Positions 53,334 to 63,018 of a DNA stretch of 64,000 nucleotides are shown here, in pieces. The notes under the pieces are model-generated. The model was given only the letters and a program-made list of their open reading frames with translations. It was not told the DNA's origin and ran no database searches. Position numbers and translations under genes: made by a program. Source of the DNA: Stackebrandtia albiflava (GTDB lineage Bacteria > Actinomycetota > Actinomycetes > Mycobacteriales > Micromonosporaceae); contig NZ_VLLL01000005.1 in the NCBI RefSeq assembly GCF_007994225.1, forward strand, positions 1,907,142 to 1,971,141, in the 5' to 3' direction. How positions within the stretch are numbered: the first letter of the stretch is position 1; each line of letters starts with the position of its first letter.

Positions 53334-55265
53334 TCAGTTGACGTAGGAACCCACGGCCGGCTTGGCCGCGAGCTGGGACGTGGCGCGGGTGACACCCGGG
53401 TCGAGTGACTGCTCCACGAAGATCGCGTGCCACAGGCAGAACACCAGGATCGTCCACACCTTGCGGCTGTTGTCGGCCTTGCCCTCCCGGTGGTCGCGCA
53501 GCAGGCCCCGCACGTATTCGAGGTCGATGAGGTGCCCGCAGCCCGCCGTGGCGAGGATGTGGTCGGCCCACTCGAACATCTCGGCGGCCAGCCAGACCCG
53601 GGTCGGCGTCGGGAAGCCCATCTTGGGCCGGTTGACGATCGCGGGCGGCACCACCTTGTTGAGGGCCTGCCGCAGCGCGTACTTGGTGTGGTTGCCGCGC
53701 AGCCGCACCTTCTCGTCCAACGGCACCTTCGAGGCGACCTTGAACACCTCGACGTCCAGGAACGGCACCCGCACCTCCAGGCTGTGCGCCATCGACATGC
53801 GGTCGGCCTTGACGAGGATGTCGCCGCGCAGCCACGTCTTCATGTCCACGTACTGCATGCGGGTGGTGTCGTCCAGGCCCTCGCACTCGGCGTAGATGGG
53901 GGCCGTGATGTCGGTGTAGACCACCGAGGGGTCGTAACGGCGCAGGATGCGCTGCTTCTCCTCCTCGGCGTAGATGTTGGCGTTGCCGACGAACCGGGTC
54001 TCCAGGTCGGTGGTGCCGCGTTCCAGGAAGCTCTTGCCCTTGACGCCCTCGGGGATGACCCTGGACACCGCGCGCAGTCCCGAACGCACCGACCTCGGCA
54101 GGCCCTGGATCGACTGGAGCGACAACGGCTCCCGGTAGATGGGGTAGCCCGCGAAGAACTCGTCGGCGCCCTCCCCGCCGAGTACCACGGTGACGTACTC
54201 GGCGGCCTTCTTGGCCACGAAGTACAACGGCACGAGCGCCGGGTCGGCCACCGGGTCGTCCAGGTACCACACGATCTGCGGCAGCGCCGACATCATCTCC
54301 TCGGCGCCGATCTTGGTGCCGATCGCCTTGACGCCCAGGTGCTCGGCGGACTCCAGCGCGACGTCGAGCTCGTTGTAGTGGCCGGGCACGTCGAAGCCCA
54401 TGGTGAAGCTCAGGATGTCGGGGTTGAACTCACGGGCCAACGCGACCACGCCGGTGGAGTCGATGCCGCTCGACAGGAACGCGCCGACCGGCACGTCGGC
54501 ACGCATGTGCATGCGCACCGACTCACGCAGGGTCGCCAGGATCTCGTCGTACAACCGCTGCGGGTCGTCGACGGGGCGGGGGTGGAAGGTCGGCTCGAAG
54601 TACTTGGTGGCCGTGACCGGGCTGCCCGCCGTGAACTGCACGTAGTGACCGGCGGCGATGCGCTGGACCGCCCGGTGCATGGTGCCCGGCTCCGGCGGAT
54701 ACTGCAGGGTCAGGTAGTGGGCGAGGTTCTTCTCGTCCAGGTCCTTGGGGTCGGTGAACGGCATGAGGGCCTTCTTCTCGCTGGAGAAGTAGACGCCCTC
54801 GTGGGTGTGCAGGTGGAACATCGGTTTGATGCCGAACGGGTCGCGCGCCCCGTAGCCACGGCGTTCCTGCCGGTCCCAGATGACGAACGCGAACATCCCG
54901 CGCAACCGGGTGGCGACCTCGGCCCCCCAGTAGTGGTACCCGGCGAGGATCACCTCACTGTCGCCGTCGGTGGCGAAGGTCGCCCCGAACCGCTCGATCA
55001 GTTCGGCGCGCAACTCCTTGTAGTTGTAGATCTCACCGTTGTAGGTCATGACGTAGCGACCGTCGGCGTACCACAGCGGCTGGTGGGAGGACTCGACGTC
55101 GATGATCGACAACCGCTTGTGCGCGATGACCACGTCGTTGTCGATGAGCTCGACACCGGTCTCGTCCGGTCCCCGGTGGTGCAGCCGCTCGTTGGCCTCG
55201 GCAATGGCCGCGCGATGAGCCGGAGCGCTCGCGTCGGCACTGATGTAGGTCAGCAATCCGCACAT
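53334..55265 (-). CDS. asnB: Asparagine synthase (glutamine-hydrolysing)
   Basis: A 643-aa class II glutaminase/synthetase. After Met removal, Cys2 of MCGLLTYISAD is the nucleophile; GDSEVILAGY and RGMFAFVIWD follow. The ATP PP-loop is VGAFLSSGIDSTGVVAL near residue 270, with GEGADEFFAGYPIY later. The start must be ATG 55265 because the Cys has to be residue 2. Monocistronic with its own terminator. Confidence 0.95.
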   Translation of the reverse strand: MCGLLTYISADASAPAHRAAIAEANERLHHRGPDETGVELIDNDVVIAHKRLSIIDVESSHQPLWYADGRYVMTYNGEIYNYKELRAELIERFGATFATDGDSEVILAGYHYWGAEVATRLRGMFAFVIWDRQERRGYGARDPFGIKPMFHLHTHEGVYFSSEKKALMPFTDPKDLDEKNLAHYLTLQYPPEPGTMHRAVQRIAAGHYVQFTAGSPVTATKYFEPTFHPRPVDDPQRLYDEILATLRESVRMHMRADVPVGAFLSSGIDSTGVVALAREFNPDILSFTMGFDVPGHYNELDVALESAEHLGVKAIGTKIGAEEMMSALPQIVWYLDDPVADPALVPLYFVAKKAAEYVTVVLGGEGADEFFAGYPIYREPLSLQSIQGLPRSVRSGLRAVSRVIPEGVKGKSFLERGTTDLETRFVGNANIYAEEEKQRILRRYDPSVVYTDITAPIYAECEGLDDTTRMQYVDMKTWLRGDILVKADRMSMAHSLEVRVPFLDVEVFKVASKVPLDEKVRLRGNHTKYALRQALNKVVPPAIVNRPKMGFPTPTRVWLAAEMFEWADHILATAGCGHLIDLEYVRGLLRDHREGKADNSRKVWTILVFCLWHAIFVEQSLDPGVTRATSQLAAKPAVGSYVN

Positions 55266-55513
55266 GCCTACATCCTCGCACCCGTCGCGCCGAACTCGAC
55301 AAGGCGGGGAAGATCGGCATAGTGTCGATTCAGGCACGCTCGCCGCCGCCCCGTCACCGGCGAACGCCAGTACCATTGCACCGGCCGCCGACCTGCCCGG
55401 CCTCCGTCCGCACGCCCGCCGGTGCCCGGGTGACGGTGCAGGGCACGCGGCCCGGACGGTTCGGAGACCACAGCCACCTCACGCCGCACTTGAGTCGAAA
55501 GGGCTACAAGACG

Positions 55514-57028
55514 ATGTCAGAAACACAGGCCGACACGCCCGCCGAATCCGGCGCCAAGTCCGGTGAACGCCCGCACGACCCCAAGTACCCCCAGAAGTTC
55601 CTCGACTTCATGCGAGGCGGCTGGGGATCCTCGGAACTCACCGGCCTGGTGGCGGTTCCGCAGGCGGTGCACCACGCCCGGCGACGCGACGCCGTGTCAC
55701 AGGCGTTCCCTGGTGACGTCCTGATCATCCCGACCGGGCACGAGAAGGTCCGCGCCAACGACACCTTCTTCCGGTTCCGCGCCGGCAGCGACTTCGCGTG
55801 GCTCACCGGCGACTACGACCCCGAGGGCGTCCTTGTGATGCGCCCGCACGCGGGCGGCCACGACGCCGTCCTGTACCGGCGCCCGCGCAAGTCCAAGGAC
55901 TCCGACGAGTTCTTCCGCAGCGCCCAGTACGGCGAACTGTGGGTGGGGCGGCGCCACTCCCTCGACGAGACCGCCACCCGGTTGGGGATCGAGACCCGCG
56001 ACCTGGAGGAACTGGAGGGCGGCCTGACCGAGCTGGCCGCGGCCGGCCCCCGGGTGCTGCGTGGCTACGACGCCGGAGTCGACAAGGCGATCCCCGCCGA
56101 GACGCCCGTCGAGAACGAGGACGGCACGACCGCGATGACCCGGGACCGGGAACTGGCAGCGGTGCTGTCGGAGCTGCGGCTGGTCAAGGACGAGTGGGAA
56201 CTCGCCCAACTGCAGGACGCGGTCGACATCACCGTCCGGGGTTTCGAGGACGTCGCGCGCATGCTGCCCGCCGACCGGTCGATCTCCGAGCGGGTCATCG
56301 AGGGCGTCTTCGGGATGCGCAGCCGCCTGGAGGGCAACGGCATCGGTTACGACTCGATCGTCGGCGCCGGTTCCCACGCCACCACGCTCCACTGGATCAC
56401 CAACGACGGGCGGACCACGCCGGGCGAACTGATCCTGATGGACATGGGCACCGAGAACAACCACCTCTACACCGCCGACGTCACCCGCACCGTGCCGGTC
56501 AAAGGCACGTTCACGCCACTGCAGAAGCAGGTGTACGACATCGTGTACGCCTCACAGCAGGCCGGCATGGACGCCGTCAAACCGGGCGTGCCGTACCGGG
56601 ACATCCACGAGACCTGCATGCGGGTGCTGGCCGAGGGCTTGAACGACCTCGGCATCCTGCCGGTGAGCGTGGACGAGGCGATGGCCGAGGACTCGCTGGT
56701 CTACCGCCGCTGGACCCTGCACGGCTTCGGCCACATGCTCGGCCTGGACGTGCACGACTGCGCGGCCTCCCGGATGGAGCACTACTGGAAGGGCGACCTG
56801 GCCGAGGGGCACGTGCTCACGGTGGAGCCGGGCCTCTACTTCCAGACCGACGACGAGCTGGTTCCGGAGGAACTGCGCGGCGTCGGCGTCCGCATCGAGG
56901 ACGACATCCTCGTGACGGCCGAGGGCCACCGCAACCTCTCCGAGGGGCTGCCCCGCACCTCCGGCGACGTCGAGACGTGGCTCGCCGCCCAGCGTGAGGC
57001 GGGACCGCGCATCGCCGGGCTGGACTGA
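55514..57028 (+). CDS. pepP: Xaa-Pro aminopeptidase (M24, aminopeptidase P)
   Basis: A 504-aa metallopeptidase that removes residues preceding proline. The dinuclear metal site is visible: Asp in LILMDMGTE and YTADVTRT, His in HGFGHMLGLDVHD, Glu in TVEPGLYF and Glu in GVGVRIEDDILVT. The N-terminal creatinase-like domain has IPTGHEKVRANDTFFRFRAGSDFAWLTG. ATG 55514 follows GAAAGGG. It has no signal peptide, so it is cytoplasmic. Confidence 0.94.
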   Translation: MSETQADTPAESGAKSGERPHDPKYPQKFLDFMRGGWGSSELTGLVAVPQAVHHARRRDAVSQAFPGDVLIIPTGHEKVRANDTFFRFRAGSDFAWLTGDYDPEGVLVMRPHAGGHDAVLYRRPRKSKDSDEFFRSAQYGELWVGRRHSLDETATRLGIETRDLEELEGGLTELAAAGPRVLRGYDAGVDKAIPAETPVENEDGTTAMTRDRELAAVLSELRLVKDEWELAQLQDAVDITVRGFEDVARMLPADRSISERVIEGVFGMRSRLEGNGIGYDSIVGAGSHATTLHWITNDGRTTPGELILMDMGTENNHLYTADVTRTVPVKGTFTPLQKQVYDIVYASQQAGMDAVKPGVPYRDIHETCMRVLAEGLNDLGILPVSVDEAMAEDSLVYRRWTLHGFGHMLGLDVHDCAASRMEHYWKGDLAEGHVLTVEPGLYFQTDDELVPEELRGVGVRIEDDILVTAEGHRNLSEGLPRTSGDVETWLAAQREAGPRIAGLD

Positions 57029-57044
57029 CCCGCAGCACCGCATC

Positions 57045-57075
57045 GGGGCGGCACGCCGTGACGGCGCGCCGCCCC
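57045..57075. terminator. Terminator between pepP and the DevS-like kinase gene
   Basis: A hairpin with outer stem GGGGCGGC/GCCGCCCC (57045-57052, 57068-57075) and inner stem CGCCG/CGGCG, between convergent genes. Confidence 0.75.
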
Positions 57076-57094
57076 GTTCCGCGCCCGGACGGCG

Positions 57095-58840
57095 TCACCC
57101 GGTGGCCGCGTCGGGTTCGGCGCCCGGCAGCGGCACCCGCCACTCCACCCGGGTCCCACCGTCGGGGACGGGCGTGATCGTGAAGGAACCGGCGAGGCGT
57201 TCGGCGCGCACCCGCAGGTTGCGCAGGCCCCCCGCCGACTCCTCACTGCGCAGCCCCACGCCGTCGTCCTGGATGGCGAGCGCGATCTGGTCGGCCTCGG
57301 CGCGCAACGAGACCTCGACGCGGCCCGCTCCGGCATGCCGCGACACGTTCGACAACGCCTCCCGCAGCACCGCCAGGAGTTGGGGACGCAACCGTTCCGG
57401 GACGAGACTCTCCACCGGCCCGGAGAACGTCAACGCCGGCCGGAACCCCAGGCCCGGTGCCGCACCGTCGACCACCTCCCGGACCGCGTGGTGCAGGCCG
57501 TCCTCGTCGAACCGGTGTAGCTGGAAGATGCTCGCCCGCAGGTCTCGTATCGTGGCGTCGAGTTCGTCCACCGCCAGGTTCAGTCGCTCCACGACCTCGG
57601 GGCGGGCGGTGAGGTGGATGGCGCTCTGCAGCCGCAGTCCGGTGGCGAACAGTCGTTGGATCACCAGATCGTGCAGGTCCCGGGCGATCCGTTCCCGGTC
57701 CTCGAACACCGCGAGGTCGGCACGGTCCTGTTGCGCGCGGGCACGTTCCAGCGCCAGGGCCGCCTGGCCCGCGAAGCTCTCCAGCAGCGCGATGTCCTCA
57801 CTGGAGTAACCCGCCGGGCTGGCGGGGGCGCTCGCGACGATCAACGCGCCGTGGCAGGTCTCGGTCGTGGCCAGTGGCGCGATGACGGCGGGACCGGTGC
57901 GCAACCGGATCGGCCAGTCGGTCGCGGTTCCCAGGTCGTGGACGATCGCCGAACGGCGACCGGTGACCACCTGACCCAGTGCGTCGCCGGTGAGGCGCAG
58001 ACCGGCGCCGGCGAGTTCGAAGGTGCCCTCGGCGGTACCGGCCACCTCCACGGTGAGCCGGTCGGCGGTGGCGTGGTCGCGCAGGACGACCATCGCCAGG
58101 TAGGCGTTGCCGGTCTCGCGGGCGCGGCTGGCCACCAGGTGCAGGGCGGCCTCGGGATCGACGGTGCCCAGCAGCAGGTTGGTGATCTCGGCGGCGGCCT
58201 GGAACCAGCGTTGCCGGCGATTGCTCAACTGGTAGAGCTGGGCGTTCTCGATGGCCACCGCCGCCGCCGCGGACAACGCGGCGATGACCTCCTCGTCGTC
58301 CTCGTTGAACGCGGCCCCGCCGTGTTTGTCCGCCAGGTACAGGGCGCCGAACACCTGTTCCCGGATGCGGATCGGCACCGCCAGCAGGCCCCGCATCACC
58401 GGGTGCCCGGCCGGATACCCGGTGAATCCCGGAGCGCGGGTGACGTCGGCCAACCGGACGATGCGTTCGTGCCGGATGACCTCGCCCAGCAGGCCGTCGC
58501 CGGTGGGCTGCCCGGTCATCCGGGCGGCCTCCTCGGGGGTCAGGCCGTCGGTGTGGAAACCGACGATCGTCTTGTGCGGGCCGGTGACCCCCAGCGCGGC
58601 GTACCGCGCGTGGCCGAGGGTCCGGGCGGCGGCCACGATCCGGTCGAGGACGCCGGGCAACCGCAGGTCGCTGCCGATGCTGACCACGGCGTGCAGCAGC
58701 CCCCGGAGTCGTTCACGTCCACTGGTGACGTCCCCGACCCGGGTGAGCAGTTCGGACAGCAGTACGTCGAGTTGCACGGTGGACAGGCCGGACCGGCGGG
58801 CGGCGGCCGAATCCCCGGGTGGTGCGTCGGATTCGGTCAC
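57095..58840 (-). CDS. DevS/DosS-type GAF sensor kinase
   Basis: A 581-aa soluble kinase with two GAF domains (about residues 50-205 and 225-370), a HisKA_3 unit with phospho-His in ERIARDLHDLVIQRLFATGLRLQSA, and a short HATPase (LREALSNVSRHAGA, IQDDGVGL). Layout and wording match the DevS/DosS family, whose first GAF binds haem to sense O2, NO or CO. Whether haem is bound here cannot be read from this sequence. GTG 58840; transcribed away from its regulator. Confidence 0.92.
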   Translation of the reverse strand: MTESDAPPGDSAAARRSGLSTVQLDVLLSELLTRVGDVTSGRERLRGLLHAVVSIGSDLRLPGVLDRIVAAARTLGHARYAALGVTGPHKTIVGFHTDGLTPEEAARMTGQPTGDGLLGEVIRHERIVRLADVTRAPGFTGYPAGHPVMRGLLAVPIRIREQVFGALYLADKHGGAAFNEDDEEVIAALSAAAAVAIENAQLYQLSNRRQRWFQAAAEITNLLLGTVDPEAALHLVASRARETGNAYLAMVVLRDHATADRLTVEVAGTAEGTFELAGAGLRLTGDALGQVVTGRRSAIVHDLGTATDWPIRLRTGPAVIAPLATTETCHGALIVASAPASPAGYSSEDIALLESFAGQAALALERARAQQDRADLAVFEDRERIARDLHDLVIQRLFATGLRLQSAIHLTARPEVVERLNLAVDELDATIRDLRASIFQLHRFDEDGLHHAVREVVDGAAPGLGFRPALTFSGPVESLVPERLRPQLLAVLREALSNVSRHAGAGRVEVSLRAEADQIALAIQDDGVGLRSEESAGGLRNLRVRAERLAGSFTITPVPDGGTRVEWRVPLPGAEPDAATG

Positions 58841-58958
58841 GGTTCCGATACTATCCGCCGCCGCGGCCATCCACGGTGTACGGTTCGCGGCGGAATCACC
58901 GGTACACCACGGCATCCGAGGGGATGCGCCGTGCCGCCGAATGCGGTAGACCGGAACG

Positions 58959-59597
58959 ATGATCGGTGTCTTCCTGCTCGACGACCACGAGATCGTCCGC
59001 CGCGGCCTCTGCGACCTGCTCGACCGGGAGCCCGACATCGAGGTGGTCGGTGAGTCCGGGACGGTCGCGGAGGCGCTGGCCCGAGTCCCGGCGGTGCGTC
59101 CGACGGTGGCCATACTCGACGCCCGGTTGCCCGACGGCAACGGCATCGAGGTGTGCCGCGCGCTCCTGGCCGACGACCCCGGACTGCGGGCGCTGATCCT
59201 GACATCCTATGAGGACGACGACGCGCTGTTCGCGGCCATCATGGCGGGCGCGGCGGGGTACCTGCTCAAGCAGATCAGGGGGACCGACCTGGTCACGGCC
59301 GTGCGGACGGTCGCGGCGGGACGCTCGTTGCTGGACCCGGCGGTGACCGGACGGGTCCTGCAACGCATCCGGGCGGGCGCCGACGCGGGGCGCGCACTAG
59401 GGACGCTGAGCGAGCGGGAACGCGTCGTGCTGGAGCTCATCGCCGAGGGACTCACCAACCGCCAGATAGCCGAACGACTGCGGTTGGCCGAGAAGACGGT
59501 CAAGAACTACGTCTCCAGCCTGCTCACGAAACTCGACCTACGCTCGCGCACCCAGGCCGCCGTCCTGGCGACCCGGCTGCGGCGCCCACCGGAGTGA
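58959..59597 (+). CDS. DevR/DosR-type NarL response regulator
   Basis: A 212-aa regulator: VFLLDDHEIVRRGLCDLL, phospho-Asp in VAILDARLPDG, K in GYLLKQIRG, and the LuxR HTH LSERERVVLELIAEGLTNRQIAERLRLAEKTVKNYVSSLLTKLDL. The C-terminal QAAVLATR end is like DevR. Divergent from the kinase gene (118 bp). A GGTGTAC/GTACACC repeat at 58875-58881 and 58902-58908 lies between them. Confidence 0.93.
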   Translation: MIGVFLLDDHEIVRRGLCDLLDREPDIEVVGESGTVAEALARVPAVRPTVAILDARLPDGNGIEVCRALLADDPGLRALILTSYEDDDALFAAIMAGAAGYLLKQIRGTDLVTAVRTVAAGRSLLDPAVTGRVLQRIRAGADAGRALGTLSERERVVLELIAEGLTNRQIAERLRLAEKTVKNYVSSLLTKLDLRSRTQAAVLATRLRRPPE

Positions 59598-59611
59598 CCG
59601 GCGACGCCGCC

Positions 59612-59663
59612 CCGAGAACTTTCTCGGCCGGGCATTGCAACCGCCGGTCGCAGAGTCTCCGTC
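59612..59663 (+). promoter_or_regulatory. Palindrome and possible ECF promoter ahead of the sigma gene
   Basis: CCGAGAACTTTCTCGG (59612-59627) is a near-perfect palindrome. Behind it, GCAACC (59637-59642) and CGTC (59660-59663) are 17 bases apart, the spacing and -10 form of ECF promoters. Autoregulation of the sigma gene is possible. Confidence 0.4.
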
Positions 59664-59700
59664 AGTACCGGTGACGGCCGACCACTGAATGGGGACGCAG

Positions 59701-60222
59701 GTGAACCCTGAATCCGAAGCAGAGTACCGCGAGTTCGTCGTCTCTCGGTACGCCCAGTTGGGGCGATTCGCCTACGTCCTGTGCCGGGACTGGCACCAGG
59801 CGGAGGACGTGGTGCAGAAGGCGCTGACGAAGCTCTACCTGCACTGGCCCAAGGCGGTGATCCGTTCACCCGACGCGTACGTGCGACGCATCATCGCCAA
59901 CGGTCTCAGCGACGACCGGAGAACCGGCTGGTTCCGCCGGGAGAGGCCGAGCCGTGAACTACCCGACCGGCCCCGCCCCGATCCGGCCGAGGGCTCCGCG
60001 GAACGGATGACGGTGCTACACGCGTTGTCCCGGTTGCCCGCCGGGCAGAGGTTGGCGGTCGTCCTCCGTCACTGGGAGGACATGTCGGTCGAGCAGGCCG
60101 CCGAGATCATGGGCTGTTCCACCGGCAACGTGAAGAGTCAGACCGCGCGGGGGCTGCAGACGCTGCGCGGCCTGCTTGTCGAGGAATCGAATCCGATGCA
60201 GGCCAATGGAGCGAACAGATGA
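59701..60222 (+). CDS. SigE-type ECF sigma factor
   Basis: A 173-aa sigma-70 group 4 factor. Region 2 is YAQLGRFAYVLCRDWHQAEDVVQKALTKLYLHWPK and region 4 is LPAGQRLAVVLRHWEDMSVEQAAEIMGCSTGNVKSQTARGLQTLR. It belongs to the SigE-like group common in Streptomyces and Micromonosporaceae. GTG 59701 follows GGGGACGCAG; ATG 59689 is possible. Its stop overlaps the next gene (ATGA). Confidence 0.9.
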   Translation: MNPESEAEYREFVVSRYAQLGRFAYVLCRDWHQAEDVVQKALTKLYLHWPKAVIRSPDAYVRRIIANGLSDDRRTGWFRRERPSRELPDRPRPDPAEGSAERMTVLHALSRLPAGQRLAVVLRHWEDMSVEQAAEIMGCSTGNVKSQTARGLQTLRGLLVEESNPMQANGANR

Positions 60223-61232
60223 CCGAGGACTTGAGGGAACGTATCGACGCGGAGCTGCCGGATCCGCCCTTCACGATCGACGTGGACGAGACGGTGGCGA
60301 GGGGCCGGCGGATCCGGTACCGGCGGCGGGCGGTCACCGCGGTGGCCGCGGTGACCGCGTCCGTGATCGCGGTGACCGTGATCGCTCTGGCCGGGGACGC
60401 ACTGCCGACCGCGGCACCTCCGGCGGACGAGGCCGACGTCACCTCGGCACCCGAACCGGAGCCGCAGCCGTGGCTGACGCTCCCGGAGCTCGACCCCGAC
60501 AAGGAGTACGAGTGGTTCGACGAGGGGGCCGTCACGAAGACGGATGCGACCGACGCCTACTCCGCCGCCCTCCTGGAGTTCCTGGACCTGAGGTACCCCG
60601 GCCACGAACACCCCGACACGTCCTCGGGGACGAGCGTCGAGCCCGTCGGAGAGGAGGCGCCGGAGTTCTTCCGGGTGACCCGACAACTGATGGAACTGAC
60701 CTGGTCGGGTCCGGACGACGGCTACGACCCGCGACCGGTTCACCTCCAGCCGCTGTACACCCTCGGATACGCGAGCGGGAACGACATACAGACACCCGCC
60801 TACATCAAACCGGAGGCGACCGGCGGATTCGAGGAACTGGCGGTCGAGATCTGGCCGGCGGGAGGTTACACGGAGGGTGAAGGGGGGCCGGTCGACCTCA
60901 TCGAGTGCGAGTCGTACCGCGAGGTCACCGACTTCGACGGAGAATCCGTCGTGGACATCACCTGCACCGAACTGGACGGCCCCGACGGAGAACTGGTCCG
61001 GCAGTCCGTCACCGAGGTGTCGCACAGCAAGACCGGCGACACGTTCGAACGGATCCTCCGCACGGTGACGTACCGTCACGACGGGACGGCGGTCGTCGTC
61101 GAGAGCCGGGTGGCGTCCCTGGAGCGGACGCCGCAGACCCCGTTGGCCGACCTCGGCGACTGGTGGCCCGCCATGACACCGGAGGACCAGCGGGAGCTCA
61201 TCGCCACCTTGCCCGACGCGGTCGTGAAGTGA
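60219..61232 (+). CDS. Membrane-anchored extracytoplasmic protein, sigma partner
   Basis: A 337-aa protein: 40 residues inside the cell (MTEDLRERIDAELPDPPF...RGRRIRYRRR), one TM (AVTAVAAVTASVIAVTVIALAG), then a large acidic outside domain. It is coupled to the sigma gene by ATGA. In this place it may act as anti-sigma factor or be its target; no zinc anti-sigma motif is seen. Confidence 0.78.
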   Translation: MTEDLRERIDAELPDPPFTIDVDETVARGRRIRYRRRAVTAVAAVTASVIAVTVIALAGDALPTAAPPADEADVTSAPEPEPQPWLTLPELDPDKEYEWFDEGAVTKTDATDAYSAALLEFLDLRYPGHEHPDTSSGTSVEPVGEEAPEFFRVTRQLMELTWSGPDDGYDPRPVHLQPLYTLGYASGNDIQTPAYIKPEATGGFEELAVEIWPAGGYTEGEGGPVDLIECESYREVTDFDGESVVDITCTELDGPDGELVRQSVTEVSHSKTGDTFERILRTVTYRHDGTAVVVESRVASLERTPQTPLADLGDWWPAMTPEDQRELIATLPDAVVK

Positions 61233-61237
61233 TCGCA

Positions 61238-61278
61238 CACCGGTGGGCCGGCGACACGAGGACGCCGGCCCACCGGTG
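61238..61278. terminator. Bidirectional terminator
   Basis: A perfect 16-bp stem (61238-61253 with 61263-61278) with a 9-nt loop, between the convergent sigma-partner and symporter genes. Confidence 0.85.
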
Positions 61279-61281
61279 CGG

Positions 61282-62625
61282 TCAGCTCCCGAACGCGGGT
61301 TCGGGTTCCCGGACCCTGCCGGTGGGCGTCACCGCCTCGGTGGGCTCGCCACCGGTGACGGCCTCGTCGTCGCCGTCGAGCGGCTGCGGCGCGGCGCGGA
61401 ACACCGCCTCGTCGAGCGTCTTCTCCGACCTCGACACCAGCACCGGCACGACGATCTGGCCGGCCACGTTGGTGGCGGTGCGGATCATGTCGAGGACCGG
61501 GTCGATCGCCAGCAGCAGTCCCGCGCCTTCGAGCGGGAGTCCGAGGGTGCTCAGCGTCAGCGTCAACATGACGAGCGCCCCGGTCATCCCGGCCGTGGCC
61601 GCGGAGCCGATGACCGACACGAACGCGATCAGCAGGTAGTCGCCCACTCCCAGTGGAACGCCGAACACCTGGGCGACGAAGATCGCCGCCAACGCCGGGT
61701 ACACCGCGGCGCAACCGTCCATCTTGGTGGTGGCCCCGAAGGGCACCGCGAACGACGCGTAGTCGCGGGGCACGCCGAGCCGCCGGGTGACGACCGCCTG
61801 CGTCAACGGCATCGTCCCCACCGAGGAACGCGAGACGAACGCCAGCTCGATGGCGGGCCACGCCTTCCGCAGGAAGGTGATCGGGTTGACTCGGGCGAAC
61901 ACCCGCAGCAGGACCGGGTAGACCACGAGCATGACGATCAGCGAACCGACGTAGACGTCGACGCTGAAGGTCAGCAGCGGCGCCAACAGGTCCCAGCCGT
62001 ACGAGGCGACGGCGTTGCCGATCAGGCCGGCGGTACCGACGGGGGCCAACCGGATCACCCACCACAGCGCCTTCTGGACCAGGTCCAGCACCGACCGGTT
62101 CAGGTCCAGGAACGGCTTGGCCTTCTCCCCCACCGCCACGGCGGCGGCACCCAGGACGATCGCGATGAACACGATCTGGAGCACCTGGACGTCCACGAAG
62201 GACTGGACGATGTTGGTCGGGACGAGACCGGTCAGGAAGTCGGTCCAACTGCCGGTGCGTTCGGGTGCGGCGGCGCCGTCGACGGCGATGTCCACGCCCT
62301 TGCCGGGATCGGTGAGCAGGCCGATGCCCAGGCCGACCGCCACCGCGATCAGCGAGGTGACCATGAACCAGCCGAGCGTCTTCCCGACCAACCGGGCCGC
62401 GCCGGAGAGCTTACGCAGATTGGCGATGCTCACCACCACGGCGGTGAACACCAGCGGCGGTACCGCCAGTTTGAGCAGTTGTACGAACAGCGTGCCGACC
62501 TGGTCGAGGGTGCCGGTCAGCCAGTCGAGCTGCCAGTTCCGCGCGGCGAAGCCCGCGGCCAGGCCGACGACCAGACCGATCAGCAACTGCGCGGAGAAGG
62601 GGACTCTCCTGATGAGAGCGAACAT
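61282..62625 (-). CDS. DAACS-family dicarboxylate/amino acid:cation symporter
   Basis: A 447-aa transporter of the glutamate/dicarboxylate symporter fold. The HP1 tip is SRSSVGTMPLTQ. The TM7 motif, NMDGT in GltPh, reads KMDGC (FGATTKMDGCAAVYPALAAIF). TM8 reads IDPVLDMIRTATNVAGQ, keeping R, T and N but with Gln in place of the usual Asp. Such changes at cation-binding sites suggest a different coupling ion or substrate. ATG 62625 follows TTGGAG. Confidence 0.9.
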   Translation of the reverse strand: MFALIRRVPFSAQLLIGLVVGLAAGFAARNWQLDWLTGTLDQVGTLFVQLLKLAVPPLVFTAVVVSIANLRKLSGAARLVGKTLGWFMVTSLIAVAVGLGIGLLTDPGKGVDIAVDGAAAPERTGSWTDFLTGLVPTNIVQSFVDVQVLQIVFIAIVLGAAAVAVGEKAKPFLDLNRSVLDLVQKALWWVIRLAPVGTAGLIGNAVASYGWDLLAPLLTFSVDVYVGSLIVMLVVYPVLLRVFARVNPITFLRKAWPAIELAFVSRSSVGTMPLTQAVVTRRLGVPRDYASFAVPFGATTKMDGCAAVYPALAAIFVAQVFGVPLGVGDYLLIAFVSVIGSAATAGMTGALVMLTLTLSTLGLPLEGAGLLLAIDPVLDMIRTATNVAGQIVVPVLVSRSEKTLDEAVFRAAPQPLDGDDEAVTGGEPTEAVTPTGRVREPEPAFGS

Positions 62626-63018
62626 GTGAAGGACTCCAAGGGGATCGCGGCGCTCCGGGCGACGCGACGACGGATCGTGCTCAGGGGCACAGCGGCGCAC
62701 GGCGGCATGACGCGGCGCACGCGCAGGCTGCGGGGAGAAGAGGGGTGATGCGGTGAGGGACCGCGAAGGTGTCAGCTACGACACAGCAGGGTGGACACGC
62801 GGCAGTAGTCGACGTGACGACGTCGCACCAGCCACACGGATACCACCGAGAAGTTCATCGCCACCCACCCTAGACCTCCGGGCGGTACGACGCCACCGAA
62901 CGTGAGCCATGCCGCACCGGTGCACCGCCACGCCCGGATCCGCCGGTTATGGAACTTCTCTGGCCGACGTCGATAGCGTCCGCCTCCCCACTCGAACTTC
63001 GGGAAGGAAGCGACGCCC
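62626..63018. other. Intergenic region between divergent genes
   Basis: This 393-bp gap holds the symporter promoter (minus) and the promoter of the secreted protein (plus). A ribosome site GGGAAGGAAG at 63001-63010 precedes the latter. No other gene or clear repeat was found. Confidence 0.5.
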
